Positions 5,660 to 11,196 of a stretch of 11,196 bases of DNA are shown here, in pieces. Every line of letters begins with the position of its first letter. Position 1 is the first letter of the stretch. Source of the stretch: JBFLYE01 sp040756715 [NCBI: bacterium] (lineage in GTDB: Bacteria > UBA9089 > UBA9088); the NCBI GenBank assembly GCA_040756715.1, contig JBFLYE010000120.1, forward strand, positions 1 to 11,196, written 5' to 3'. A program made the position numbers and the translations under genes. The notes under the pieces were generated by a model that made no database searches, was not told where the DNA came from, and saw only the letters and a program-made list of their open reading frames with translations.

Positions 5660-6093
5660 AAAGAGTCTGGAGTCTGGGAGTCTGGAGGTTGGGAATTTCT
5701 TAGATAATTTGAAAAAGCTTGGATAAGTCGCGATACCTCTTCTGCACTGACATATATATTTTGAAACTCCTCTTCTGAAATATATTTTTCATCAAATGTT
5801 ACATAGAGATGCGATTGGAGTTCTGCGACTGAAGCATGAGCTATACCAAGAAAATTTATGAATTCTTTATCGGTGCGCCTTGCAAATCCTTCAGCAATAT
5901 TTGCCATTATTGAGATTGCAGAATTTCTTAATTGGTTTTTTAAACTAAAATCTTTAGTGAAATGTGAATTTTTTGTAATTTTATAAATTTTATTTGTTAA
6001 TTCTCTTGCCTTCTGCCAAGCCCGAATATCCTCAAATTTCTCAATCTTCCCCTTGACCCTCTGACCCTCTGACCCTCTGACTCTCTGACCCAT
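5656..6093 (-). CDS. Four-helix bundle (S23/IVP-like) protein inside the ribosomal operon
   Basis: A 145-residue protein of the four-helix bundle family (the 23S rRNA intervening-sequence protein family). Conserved blocks are FEDIRAWQKARELTNKIY (20-37), LRNSAISIMANIAEGFAR (55-72) and EFINFLGIAHASVAELQSHL (77-96). The biochemical role of the family is unknown. It lies between rpsI and leuS, starting on the last base of the rpsI stop (TAATG) and ending in an ATGA overlap with leuS. Residues 1-16 (GQRVRGSEGQRVKG) and the C-terminal tail (SQPPDSQTPDS) are both encoded by 8-bp tandem repeats, so only about residues 17-133 look like the ancestral protein. I kept the ATG at 6093 because no internal ATG precedes the conserved core. 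An insertion into an essential operon is inferred from context. Confidence 0.88.
   Translation of the reverse strand: MGQRVRGSEGQRVKGKIEKFEDIRAWQKARELTNKIYKITKNSHFTKDFSLKNQLRNSAISIMANIAEGFARRTDKEFINFLGIAHASVAELQSHLYVTFDEKYISEEEFQNIYVSAEEVSRLIQAFSNYLRNSQPPDSQTPDSL
5663..5686. repeat. 8-bp tandem repeat at the 3' end of the four-helix gene
   Basis: Three head-to-tail units (GAGTCTGG, AGTCTGGG, AGTCTGGA on the plus strand), followed by a decayed fourth, encode the proline/aspartate-rich tail PPDSQTPDS. The tract ends just before the leuS start codon. Its unit differs from the tract at the 5' end of the same gene but has the same period. Confidence 0.8.
6053..6092. repeat. 8-bp tandem repeat at the 5' end of the four-helix gene
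   Basis: Five units close to CTGACCCT (TTGACCCT, CTGACCCT twice, CTGACTCT, CTGACCCA) run from just inside the gene to its start codon at 6093-6091. They encode GQRVRGSEGQRVKG. The unit is nearly the same as in the leuS tract at 3757-3793, although the two sites are over 2 kb apart. The tract touches the rpsI stop codon, so unit changes alter the start of the four-helix frame. Confidence 0.9.
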
Positions 6094-6488
6094 TACCTCT
6101 TTGAGAATTGGAACCTTCTTCTTCTTCCATAGAGGCCATATTTTTTTCTCTCATGGATTCTTGTATCCCTTTTAAGAAGACCTGCTTTATTAAGGATAGG
6201 TTTTAATTCCTCATTTTTTTTTGCCAATGCCCTGGCAATCCCCTCCCTTATTGCTCCAGCCTGGCCAGATATGCCACCACCTCTAATATTTACATAACAA
6301 TCAAATTTTCCAAATGTTTGTGTGGCATAGAATGGTGCGAAGACAAAGGGTTCAAGTGCTTTTGCCCTTCCACCAAAATATGTATTAAAATCCCTTTTGT
6401 TTATTTCTATCTTCCCATCACCAGGAATAAGCCTTACCCTTGCTCCTGCCTCTTTTCTCTTTCCAGTTGCCTGAACTTGTTCTCTCAT
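6093..6488 (-). CDS. rpsI: 30S ribosomal protein S9 (uS9)
   Basis: A 131-residue S9 of normal length. It shows the family core GGGISGQAGAIREGIARAL and the basic C-terminus ending FSKR, whose last arginine reaches the P-site tRNA in ribosomes. The N-terminal part (ATGKRKEAGARVRLIPGDG) is also typical. It overlaps rplM by four bases (ATGA at 6485-6488), the conserved L13-S9 pairing of bacteria, and its stop overlaps the next start by one base. The gene looks intact and free of repeats. Confidence 0.97.
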   Translation of the reverse strand: MREQVQATGKRKEAGARVRLIPGDGKIEINKRDFNTYFGGRAKALEPFVFAPFYATQTFGKFDCYVNIRGGGISGQAGAIREGIARALAKKNEELKPILNKAGLLKRDTRIHERKKYGLYGRRRRFQFSKR

Positions 6489-6916
6489 CTAACTTCTAAT
6501 ACTTGTGGTTTTTGGGCAAGATGTGGATGTAGCCCATCTTTATATACCTTAAGCCTCCTTATCATCCTTCTTCCTATGATATTTTTAGGAAGCATCCCCC
6601 AAACTGAAAGCTCAACTATTTTACACGGATTTTTTGCCTTAAGCTCCTTGAAGCTTAATGTCTTAAGACCACCAGGATAGCCTGAATGTTTTCTATATAA
6701 CTTATCTTTTTCTTTCTTTCCAGAAACCTTAATTTTTTCTGCATTCAAAACAACCACAAAATTTCCATTATCAATATGGGGTGTCCATCCTGGTTTTTCC
6801 TTTCCAAGAAGGATGCGAGAAGCATTTGCTGCCACTTTACCAAGTATCTTATCAGAGGCATCGATAATAAACCAATCCCTTTTTATATCCCCTTTCTTTG
6901 CAAATGATGTTTTCAT
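6485..6916 (-). CDS. rplM: 50S ribosomal protein L13 (uL13)
   Basis: A 143-residue L13, full length. Visible landmarks are WFIIDASDKILGKVA near the N-terminus, DNGNFVVVLNAEKI in the middle, HSGYPGGLK, GMLPKN, and a C-terminal LKVYKDGLHPHLAQKP. L13 is an early-assembly protein of the large subunit. It heads the operon rplM-rpsI-four-helix-leuS. The ATG has no Shine-Dalgarno; a consensus sigma-70 promoter ends ten bases before it, so the 5' leader is only a few bases long. Confidence 0.97.
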   Translation of the reverse strand: MKTSFAKKGDIKRDWFIIDASDKILGKVAANASRILLGKEKPGWTPHIDNGNFVVVLNAEKIKVSGKKEKDKLYRKHSGYPGGLKTLSFKELKAKNPCKIVELSVWGMLPKNIIGRRMIRRLKVYKDGLHPHLAQKPQVLEVR

Positions 6917-6926
6917 AATTTCAAAA

Positions 6927-6956
6927 ATTATATTTTAAAGATTAGAAATATGTCAA
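6927..6956 (-). promoter_or_regulatory. Consensus sigma-70 promoter of the rplM operon
   Basis: On the minus strand, TTGACA (6956-6951) and TATAAT (6932-6927) are both perfect consensus boxes, with an 18-base spacer. The predicted start is near 6920, giving a leader of about 4-5 bases before the rplM ATG at 6916. It lies back to back with the rpmD promoter, the two -35 boxes being 14 bases apart. Confidence 0.75.
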
Positions 6957-6970
6957 TTAAATAATTTAAC

Positions 6971-7000
6971 TTGACGAGACAGAATTTAAGAACATAGAAT
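6971..7000 (+). promoter_or_regulatory. Sigma-70-type promoter of rpmD-rplO-secY, placed for a leaderless mRNA
   Basis: TTGACG (6971-6976), an 18-base spacer and TAGAAT (6995-7000) each differ from consensus at one position. Six bases separate the -10 box from the rpmD ATG at 7007, so the predicted start is the A of ATG or the base beside it. No Shine-Dalgarno is present upstream of rpmD, in agreement. Confidence 0.65.
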
Positions 7001-7006
7001 ATTTTT

Positions 7007-7189
7007 ATGAAGAATTTAAAAATAAAGCTTATAAAATCAAGAATTGGAATTTTCCCAAAGCATAAAAAGACATTGGATAGCCTTGGTTTAAGAAAAATGG
7101 GAAGGGAGGTTATAAAGCCAGATAATCCGCAAATTAAAGGGATGATAAGGAAGGTTTCTTATTGCTTGGAGGTTAAAGATGCTGAATAA
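7007..7189 (+). CDS. rpmD: 50S ribosomal protein L30 (uL30)
   Basis: A 60-residue L30, the usual bacterial length. It has the signature KIKLIKSRIGIFPKHKKTLDSLGLRKMGREV, found here at residues 5-35, followed by MIRKVSYCLEV. It is the first gene of a three-gene unit, overlapping rplO by 11 bases. In most bacteria rpmD follows rpsE within the long spc operon. Here it directly follows its own promoter and a divergent rplM, so the operon has been split. The ATG has no Shine-Dalgarno and is probably translated from a leaderless message. Confidence 0.95.
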   Translation: MKNLKIKLIKSRIGIFPKHKKTLDSLGLRKMGREVIKPDNPQIKGMIRKVSYCLEVKDAE

Positions 7190-7607
7190 ATTAAAAAGAC
7201 CAGAGGGTTCTTATAAAAAAAGAAAGAGGCTGGGAAGGGGAGAGGCATCAGGTCATGGTGGAACATCTACAAAGGGAACAAAGGGTCAGCTGGCAAGGAA
7301 GGGAGGGAAACAACCAGGATTTGAGGGTGGACAAACACCCCTTAAGATGAGGCTTCCCAAGAGGGGGTTTCATAATCCAAATAGACGAGAATATCAAATT
7401 GTAAAGCTTTCATCCTTAAATAAATTCCCTGAAAATACAGAGATTACAAAGGAAGTGCTTTTTAAGGAAAATCTTATTAAGGATATTAAAAAGCCAGTAA
7501 AAATATTATCCGAGGGAGAAATAAATATCCCCCTTTCCATAAAGGTTGACGCCATATCAACCTCTGCACTTTCAAAGATAGAAAAATCTGGCGGAAAGGT
7601 TCTATGA
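7179..7607 (+). CDS. rplO: 50S ribosomal protein L15 (uL15)
   Basis: A 142-residue L15. The N-terminal half is the typical glycine/lysine-rich extension (RLGRGEASGHGGTSTKGTKG, residues 18-37), followed by KQPGFEGGQTPL and RLPKRGF; the C-terminal half carries the globular domain ending in SALSKIEKSGGKV. It helps organise the large-subunit rRNA core. The start is supported by a strong GGAGG at 7168-7172, six bases before ATG, in contrast to the leaderless first gene. It overlaps secY by four bases (ATGA, 7604-7607). Confidence 0.97.
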   Translation: MLNKLKRPEGSYKKRKRLGRGEASGHGGTSTKGTKGQLARKGGKQPGFEGGQTPLKMRLPKRGFHNPNRREYQIVKLSSLNKFPENTEITKEVLFKENLIKDIKKPVKILSEGEINIPLSIKVDAISTSALSKIEKSGGKVL

Positions 7608-8917
7608 ATCCATTAGAAGGTATTGGCAAGCCATTTAAGATATATGAGCTAAGGAAAAGAATCCTATTTACCCTTGGCTTGCTTGCGGTTTATAGGATTG
7701 GCTCATTCATTCCCACCCCAGGTGTAAATGCCTCTGCATTCCAGGCATACTTTCAAGGCTTAAAAGGAAGTATGGCAGGATTAGCAAATCTCTTTACCGG
7801 TGGAGCATTGGAAAGATTTTCCATATTTGCCTTAGGGATTATGCCATATATTTCAGCATCAATTATTATGTCCTTGATGGCACACCTTGTTCCATCTTTA
7901 GAGAAAATACAAAAGGAGGGAGAAGAGGGAAGGAGGAAGATAAACCAATACACAAGATACCTCACCGTCCTTATTGCCCTTATTCAAGGCTCTGGAATAA
8001 GCATATGGCTTGAAAGCACCCAATACTATGTTCCCATTGTTGTAGCACCTGGCATCGCCTTTAAGCTTATGACCGTTCTTGTTATGACAACGGGTGCCCT
8101 TTTTATTATGTGGCTTGGTGAGCAGATAACCGAAAGGGGAATAGGAAATGGCTCATCCATCCTTATCTTTGCCAATATTGTTGCCAGCGTTCCACAAGGG
8201 TTTGCCCTTACAATGCAAGGGATTTTTAGTGGAGAGATGAATATCCCTGTCGGAGTTATCCTTGTTTTCATTGTTGGGTGTATTGTTGCCGGCGTGGTTA
8301 TTATGATTCAAGGTCATAGAAAGGTATCTGTCCAATATGCAAAGAGGATGATTGGAAGAAGGATGTATGGAGGTCAAAGCTCATATCTTCCGATGCAGAT
8401 AAATATGGCAGGCGTTATTCCCATAATATTTGCCTCATCAATCCTTACATTTCCAGCCACCATAGGTGCATTTCTTGGCAGGGGTGGTCTTTTTGATTGG
8501 CTTCTTTATATTCCAGCCTGGATAAGGGAAGGGGTTTCAAACCTTCTTTATGTTGCTCTTACCATATTCTTTACATATTTCTATATCTCCATTATCTTTA
8601 ATCCAAATGAGGTGGCTGATAACTTAAGAAAATCTGGAGGATTTGTTCCAGGGATTAGGCCAGGAAGACAGACATCAGACTATCTCCATACAATCCTTAA
8701 CAGGGTAACCTTTGTGGGTGCCATATTCCTTGGCATTATTGCCATACTTCCAACCATTGTCCTATCATTCCTCCATGCACCATTTTATTTTGGCGGAACA
8801 ACCATTCTAATTGTGGTCGGGGTTGCCCTTGATACCTTGCGTCAGGTAGAATCATACCTTATGATGCATCATTATGAGGGATTTCTTAAGAAGGCAAGGA
8901 TAAGAGGAAGGTTTTAA
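7604..8917 (+). CDS. secY: Protein translocase channel subunit SecY
   Basis: A 437-residue SecY, full length, forming the inner-membrane protein-conducting channel with SecE and SecG. Hydrophobic segments fit the ten-helix topology. Landmarks are YRIGSFIPTPGVN (30-42), the plug and TM2 region ALERFSIFALGIMPYISAS (68-86), GEQITERGIGNGSS (162-175), the cytosolic loop RRMYGGQSSYLPMQINMAGVIP (252-273), and NPNEVADNLRKSGGFVPGIRPG (353-374) in the loop that meets the ribosome and SecA. It ends in the basic KKARIRGRF. Translation is coupled to rplO (ATGA) with GGAAAGG upstream. The usual followers adk, map and infA are absent; a non-coding region and thrC come next. Confidence 0.97.
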   Translation: MNPLEGIGKPFKIYELRKRILFTLGLLAVYRIGSFIPTPGVNASAFQAYFQGLKGSMAGLANLFTGGALERFSIFALGIMPYISASIIMSLMAHLVPSLEKIQKEGEEGRRKINQYTRYLTVLIALIQGSGISIWLESTQYYVPIVVAPGIAFKLMTVLVMTTGALFIMWLGEQITERGIGNGSSILIFANIVASVPQGFALTMQGIFSGEMNIPVGVILVFIVGCIVAGVVIMIQGHRKVSVQYAKRMIGRRMYGGQSSYLPMQINMAGVIPIIFASSILTFPATIGAFLGRGGLFDWLLYIPAWIREGVSNLLYVALTIFFTYFYISIIFNPNEVADNLRKSGGFVPGIRPGRQTSDYLHTILNRVTFVGAIFLGIIAILPTIVLSFLHAPFYFGGTTILIVVGVALDTLRQVESYLMMHHYEGFLKKARIRGRF

Positions 8918-9098
8918 ATGAGGAATTTTTTTGTTAGCTAACAGATATTTTATAGTTAATTCCATAACGCTTTACAAAATGTATGTGTTTAGATAATCTT
9001 AAGGAAAACTTTATAAAATTATGAATTTTGAATGTTGAATTTTGAATTAAAAGGGAAAAAATTTTATAAAACTTAACCTTTTTCAATTCAAAATTCAA
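8918..9098. other. Non-coding region between secY and the inverted-repeat arm
   Basis: No gene is evident. The stretch holds a 12-bp perfect palindrome (TGTTAGCTAACA, 8932-8943) soon after the secY stop and most of the AT-rich hairpin listed separately. No GC-rich stem with a T run is seen, so a classical terminator for secY is not identified. Confidence 0.5.
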
Positions 9099-9111
9099 AA
9101 TTTAGAATTCA
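9022..9111. repeat. AT-rich imperfect hairpin built from GAATTTTGAAT units
   Basis: Two 14-base units (TGAATTTTGAATGT at 9022-9035, TGAATTTTGAATTA at 9036-9049) are followed by their inverted counterpart. TGAATTTTGAATT (9036-9048) pairs perfectly with AATTCAAAATTCA (9085-9097), and the outer units pair at 11 of 14 positions (9022-9035 with 9098-9111). Inside, AAAAGG (9049-9054) can pair with CCTTTT (9077-9082). The right part runs into the 95-bp inverted-repeat arm. It could be a fold-back repeat element or a weak bidirectional transcription barrier. Confidence 0.6.
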
Positions 9112-9193
9112 AAATTTCTTAAAAGGTGGATGAATTTTTAACAGATAAACACAACCCTATCTATTTTTGCACTAAGTAATGGAAGATACTATA
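9099..9193 (+). repeat. Left arm of a perfect 95-bp inverted repeat
   Basis: Positions 9099-9193 are the exact reverse complement of 11102-11196, 95 of 95 bases by reading. Symmetry breaks at 9194 (G), where the partner would require A. The arm ends just before the likely thrC start codons (ATG at 9197 and 9206) and contains the more upstream ATG at 9179. The loop between arms is 1908 bases and holds thrC and the MNT and HEPN genes. The outer limit is unknown, since the right arm reaches the window edge. Confidence 0.95.
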
Positions 9194-10435
9194 GTTATGG
9201 AATGGATGAAAGGGCTTAAGTGTAAGGAATGCGGACGGGAATATCCAAAAGCCGCATTGTATATATGCGAATTCTGCTTTGGACCACTTGAGGTAATCTA
9301 TGATTATCCTGAAATAAAAAAGGTTATCTCCCGTTTCTCTATTGAGAAAAGCCGAGTATATAACCTTTGGCGGTATAAGGAGCTTCTTCCTTTAGATAAA
9401 GAGCCGCAATGTGGTTTAAACTCAGGATTTACACCACTTATTAAGGGAAATAACCTTGCAAAGGCACTTGGTGTGGATTGCATTTACATAAAGGATGATT
9501 CTGTTAATCATCCAACCTTCTCATTTAAGGATAGGGTTGTTGCTGTTGCCCTATCAAGGGCAAAGGAGCTTGGATTTGAAACCGTTGCCTGTGTATCAAC
9601 GGGAAATCTTGCTAATTCTGTTGCTGCTCAAGCAAGGTCTGCAAATCTCTCTGCATATATCTTTATTCCCGCAGATCTTGAAATGGGCAAGGCGATAGCA
9701 TCTTTAATCTATAACCCAATTCTTGTAGGAATAAAGGGAAATTATGACCAGGTGAATAGGCTTTGTCATGAAATTTCAGCAAAATACAATTGGGCATTTG
9801 TAAATATCAATATAAGGCCATACTATGCAGAGGGTTCAAAGACAATTGCCTATGAAATAGCGGAGCAGCTTGGGTGGAAAGCACCAAAGCATATTGTTAT
9901 CCCAGCTGCTTCTGGCTCTTTAATTACCAAGATTTACAAAGGATTAAAGGAGTTTGAAATGCTTGGTTTAATTTCTAATGTTAGGACAAGGCTACATATT
10001 GCCCAGGCAGAAGGATGCTCCCCAATTGTTTCTGCTATAAAGGAGGATTCGCCATTTATCAAGCCTGTTATTCCAAAAACAATCGCAAAATCCTTAGCAG
10101 TTGGAAACCCAGCTGATGGATACTATGCCTATAATGTTGTAAAGACATCGGGTGGATATGGAGAGGTTGCTACAGATGATGAAATTGTTGAGGCAATGAA
10201 GCTATTGGCAGAAACAGAAGGGATATTTACAGAAACAGCGGGTGGTGTAACCCTGGCGGTTTGCAAGAAATTGATTGAACAGGGAAAAATTCCAAGTGAT
10301 GAGGAGATTGTTATATGTATTACAGGAAACGGCTTAAAAACCCAAGAGGTTATAGCAGATAAAATTAAAAAGCCAATAATTATTGAGCCAAGCTTAAGGT
10401 CATTTGAGAAGGAGGTAGTAAAAAATGAACCTTGA
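9179..10435 (+). CDS. thrC: Threonine synthase with N-terminal zinc ribbon
   Basis: Converts O-phosphohomoserine to threonine using pyridoxal phosphate. Up to 418 residues: an N-terminal rubredoxin-like CKEC...CEFC pair (C15, C18, C30, C33), then the fold-type II PLP domain with NHPTFSFKDR (PLP lysine K117), the STGNLANS substrate loop, and a C-terminal CITGNGLK segment. This is the short archaeal/bacterial class. The start is uncertain. The ATG at 9179 lies inside the inverted-repeat arm and has no ribosome site. ATGs at 9197 and 9206 give MEWMKGLKC or MKGLKC, closer to where the zinc ribbon begins, and lie just outside the repeat, so one of these may be right. The 3' end overlaps the MNT gene by 11 bases. 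Confidence 0.94.
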   Translation: MEDTIVMEWMKGLKCKECGREYPKAALYICEFCFGPLEVIYDYPEIKKVISRFSIEKSRVYNLWRYKELLPLDKEPQCGLNSGFTPLIKGNNLAKALGVDCIYIKDDSVNHPTFSFKDRVVAVALSRAKELGFETVACVSTGNLANSVAAQARSANLSAYIFIPADLEMGKAIASLIYNPILVGIKGNYDQVNRLCHEISAKYNWAFVNINIRPYYAEGSKTIAYEIAEQLGWKAPKHIVIPAASGSLITKIYKGLKEFEMLGLISNVRTRLHIAQAEGCSPIVSAIKEDSPFIKPVIPKTIAKSLAVGNPADGYYAYNVVKTSGGYGEVATDDEIVEAMKLLAETEGIFTETAGGVTLAVCKKLIEQGKIPSDEEIVICITGNGLKTQEVIADKIKKPIIIEPSLRSFEKEVVKNEP

Positions 10436-10733
10436 GTTTTATTCGGAAAAAAGATTAAAAGGGGAAATTTTAGAAATTATTGGTAAATATTTAAACCTTG
10501 ATGATTATAAGATTTTTTTCTTTGGTTCAAGGGTTTCGGGAGATAATTTCCTGCGTTCGGATATTGATATTGGTATTGAAGGAGCAAAAGAACTTCCCAT
10601 TGAGGTAAAATTTAAAATTGAGGAAGATATAGAGAGGCTGCCAACATTATATAGGTTTGAATTTGTTGATTTCAAAAGGGTTTCAAATGATTTTAAAAAG
10701 GAGGCATTAAAATTTGTTGAATATATTAGATGA
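10425..10733 (+). CDS. MNT-type minimal nucleotidyltransferase (MntA-like antitoxin candidate)
   Basis: A 102-residue minimal nucleotidyltransferase of the polymerase-beta superfamily. It has the complete GSX10DXD signature: G34-S35, then D46 and D48 (SDIDIGI), with a possible third carboxylate in FEFVDF (78-83). In studied HEPN-MNT pairs, MntA adds AMP units to the partner HepT and silences its RNase activity. The ATG is preceded by a strong GGAGG (10411-10415) and lies 11 bases inside the end of thrC; its stop overlaps the next start (ATGA). The motif and pairing are seen; the antitoxin function is taken from the family. Confidence 0.9.
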   Translation: MNLEFYSEKRLKGEILEIIGKYLNLDDYKIFFFGSRVSGDNFLRSDIDIGIEGAKELPIEVKFKIEEDIERLPTLYRFEFVDFKRVSNDFKKEALKFVEYIR

Positions 10734-11134
10734 ATTTTGTAATTTATAAAGATTTTGAAAAAGCGATTAAAAGATTAAAAGAGGTTTTAAAATTAGAAAA
10801 AACAGAGATTACAAGGGATTCCGCAATTAAAAGATTTGAGCTTTGCTTTGATCTGAGCTGGAAATCAATTAAGGTTTTTGCCAAAGATCAAAGGGTAGAA
10901 TGCTATTCACCTAGGGAGTGTTTTAAGGTTGCTTTTCAATTAAGCTTAATAGATTATGATGAAGCCTGGTTAAGAATGATTGACGATAGAAATTTAACCG
11001 CCCATCTTTACAAAGAGGAATATGCTGATGATGTTTATTCAAGGCTACCTAAATATTTAAAAATGTTTAAAAAATTAAGAGAAAATTTAAAAGGGGGTAA
11101 TTATAGTATCTTCCATTACTTAGTGCAAAAATAG
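10730..11134 (+). CDS. HEPN-domain partner of the nucleotidyltransferase (HepT/HI0074-like)
   Basis: A 134-residue helical protein of the HI0074 'nucleotidyltransferase substrate-binding' family. Conserved blocks are RDSAIKRFELCFDLSWKSIK (29-48), SPRECFKVAF (60-69), and LRMIDDRNLTAHLY (81-94). The last contains R87-x4-H92-x-Y94, the RX4HXY HEPN motif in which Arg and His form the RNase site and Tyr is the AMPylation target in the studied HepT. It starts by ATGA overlap with the MNT gene. The final 10-11 residues (from about residue 124, SIFHYLVQK included) are encoded by the right arm of the 95-bp inverted repeat and look foreign to the family. A toxin role is inferred; some HI0074-like pairs have no shown toxicity. 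Confidence 0.9.
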   Translation: MNFVIYKDFEKAIKRLKEVLKLEKTEITRDSAIKRFELCFDLSWKSIKVFAKDQRVECYSPRECFKVAFQLSLIDYDEAWLRMIDDRNLTAHLYKEEYADDVYSRLPKYLKMFKKLRENLKGGNYSIFHYLVQK

Positions 11135-11196
11135 ATAGGGTTGTGTTTATCTGTTAAAAATTCATCCACCTTTTAAGAAATTTTGAATTCTAAATT
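11102..11196 (-). repeat. Right arm of the perfect 95-bp inverted repeat, cut by the window end
   Basis: Exact reverse complement of 9099-9193. It overlaps the last codons and stop of the HEPN gene (to 11134) and then continues as non-coding DNA to the last base. Because identity has not ended at 11196, the true repeat may be longer; the next bases expected from the left arm would be more GAATTTTGAATT-type sequence. Confidence 0.95.

Noticed and set aside
3575-5707. Several 60-99 codon plus-strand frames opposite leuS
   Set aside because: They are shadows of a fully conserved leuS; none resembles a known family or has start signals.
3757-6092. Tandem repeat tracts read as possible CRISPR arrays
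   Set aside because: The units are 7-8 bases, head to tail and without spacers; no cas gene is present.
7753-8377. Minus-strand frames opposite secY
   Set aside because: They mirror the conserved secY codons and have no independent support.
8932-8943. Palindrome TGTTAGCTAACA as a secY terminator or operator
   Set aside because: It has no loop, is not followed by a T run, and is too short to separate from chance in AT-rich DNA.
9166-9195. Possible thrC promoter (TTTGCA-N18-TATAGT) inside the repeat arm
   Set aside because: The -35 box is poor and the placement depends on which thrC start is right, so it was not listed as a feature.

Overview
The window is about 11.2 kb of AT-rich bacterial DNA holding 15 supportable protein genes, no RNA genes and no transposase or CRISPR array. 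The informational genes (L13, S9, L30, L15, SecY, leucyl-tRNA synthetase, RadA) are clearly bacterial. A FlgM-like gene with a flagellar sigma-28-type promoter suggests that the organism is, or was, flagellated. Frequent AGA/AGG and ATA codons, split ribosomal operons and dispersed short repeats would suit an uncultured candidate-phylum bacterium, but I cannot place it further.

Layout. Positions 1-427 are non-coding and start with a cluster of GC-rich REP-like hairpins. Leftward genes follow (from right to left): a FlgM-like anti-sigma gene overlapping a LOG/TIGR00725-type nucleotide-binding gene (428-1260); a small DUF4258-DUF2283 pair, probably toxin-antitoxin (1413-1906), lying between two copies of the 3' end of radA; radA (1920-3239); and a tightly overlapping rplM-rpsI-four-helix-leuS operon (3305-6916). 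A compact divergent promoter region (6917-7006) drives that operon one way and rpmD-rplO-secY (7007-8917) the other. After an AT-rich hairpin come thrC and an MNT-HEPN pair (9179-11134), bracketed by a perfect 95-bp inverted repeat whose right arm runs to the last base of the window.

How it works together. rplM-rpsI-leuS and rpmD-rplO-secY supply translation and protein export; radA serves recombination and repair; thrC makes threonine. Two candidate toxin-antitoxin modules are attached to housekeeping genes: DUF4258/DUF2283 to the 3' end of radA, and MNT/HEPN to the 3' end of thrC by an 11-nt gene overlap. An IVP-like four-helix gene sits inside the ribosomal operon with its start codon and C-terminal tail made of 8-bp tandem repeats. 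Related 8-bp and 7-bp tandem tracts lie inside leuS.

The strongest unusual signals are (1) the 40-bp duplication of the radA 3' end around the DUF4258/DUF2283 cassette, (2) the 95-bp inverted repeat around thrC-MNT-HEPN, (3) octamer/heptamer repeat tracts embedded in essential coding sequence, and (4) promoters placed so close to the start codons of radA, rplM and rpmD that their mRNAs should be leaderless or nearly so, whereas several internal genes carry good Shine-Dalgarno sites.
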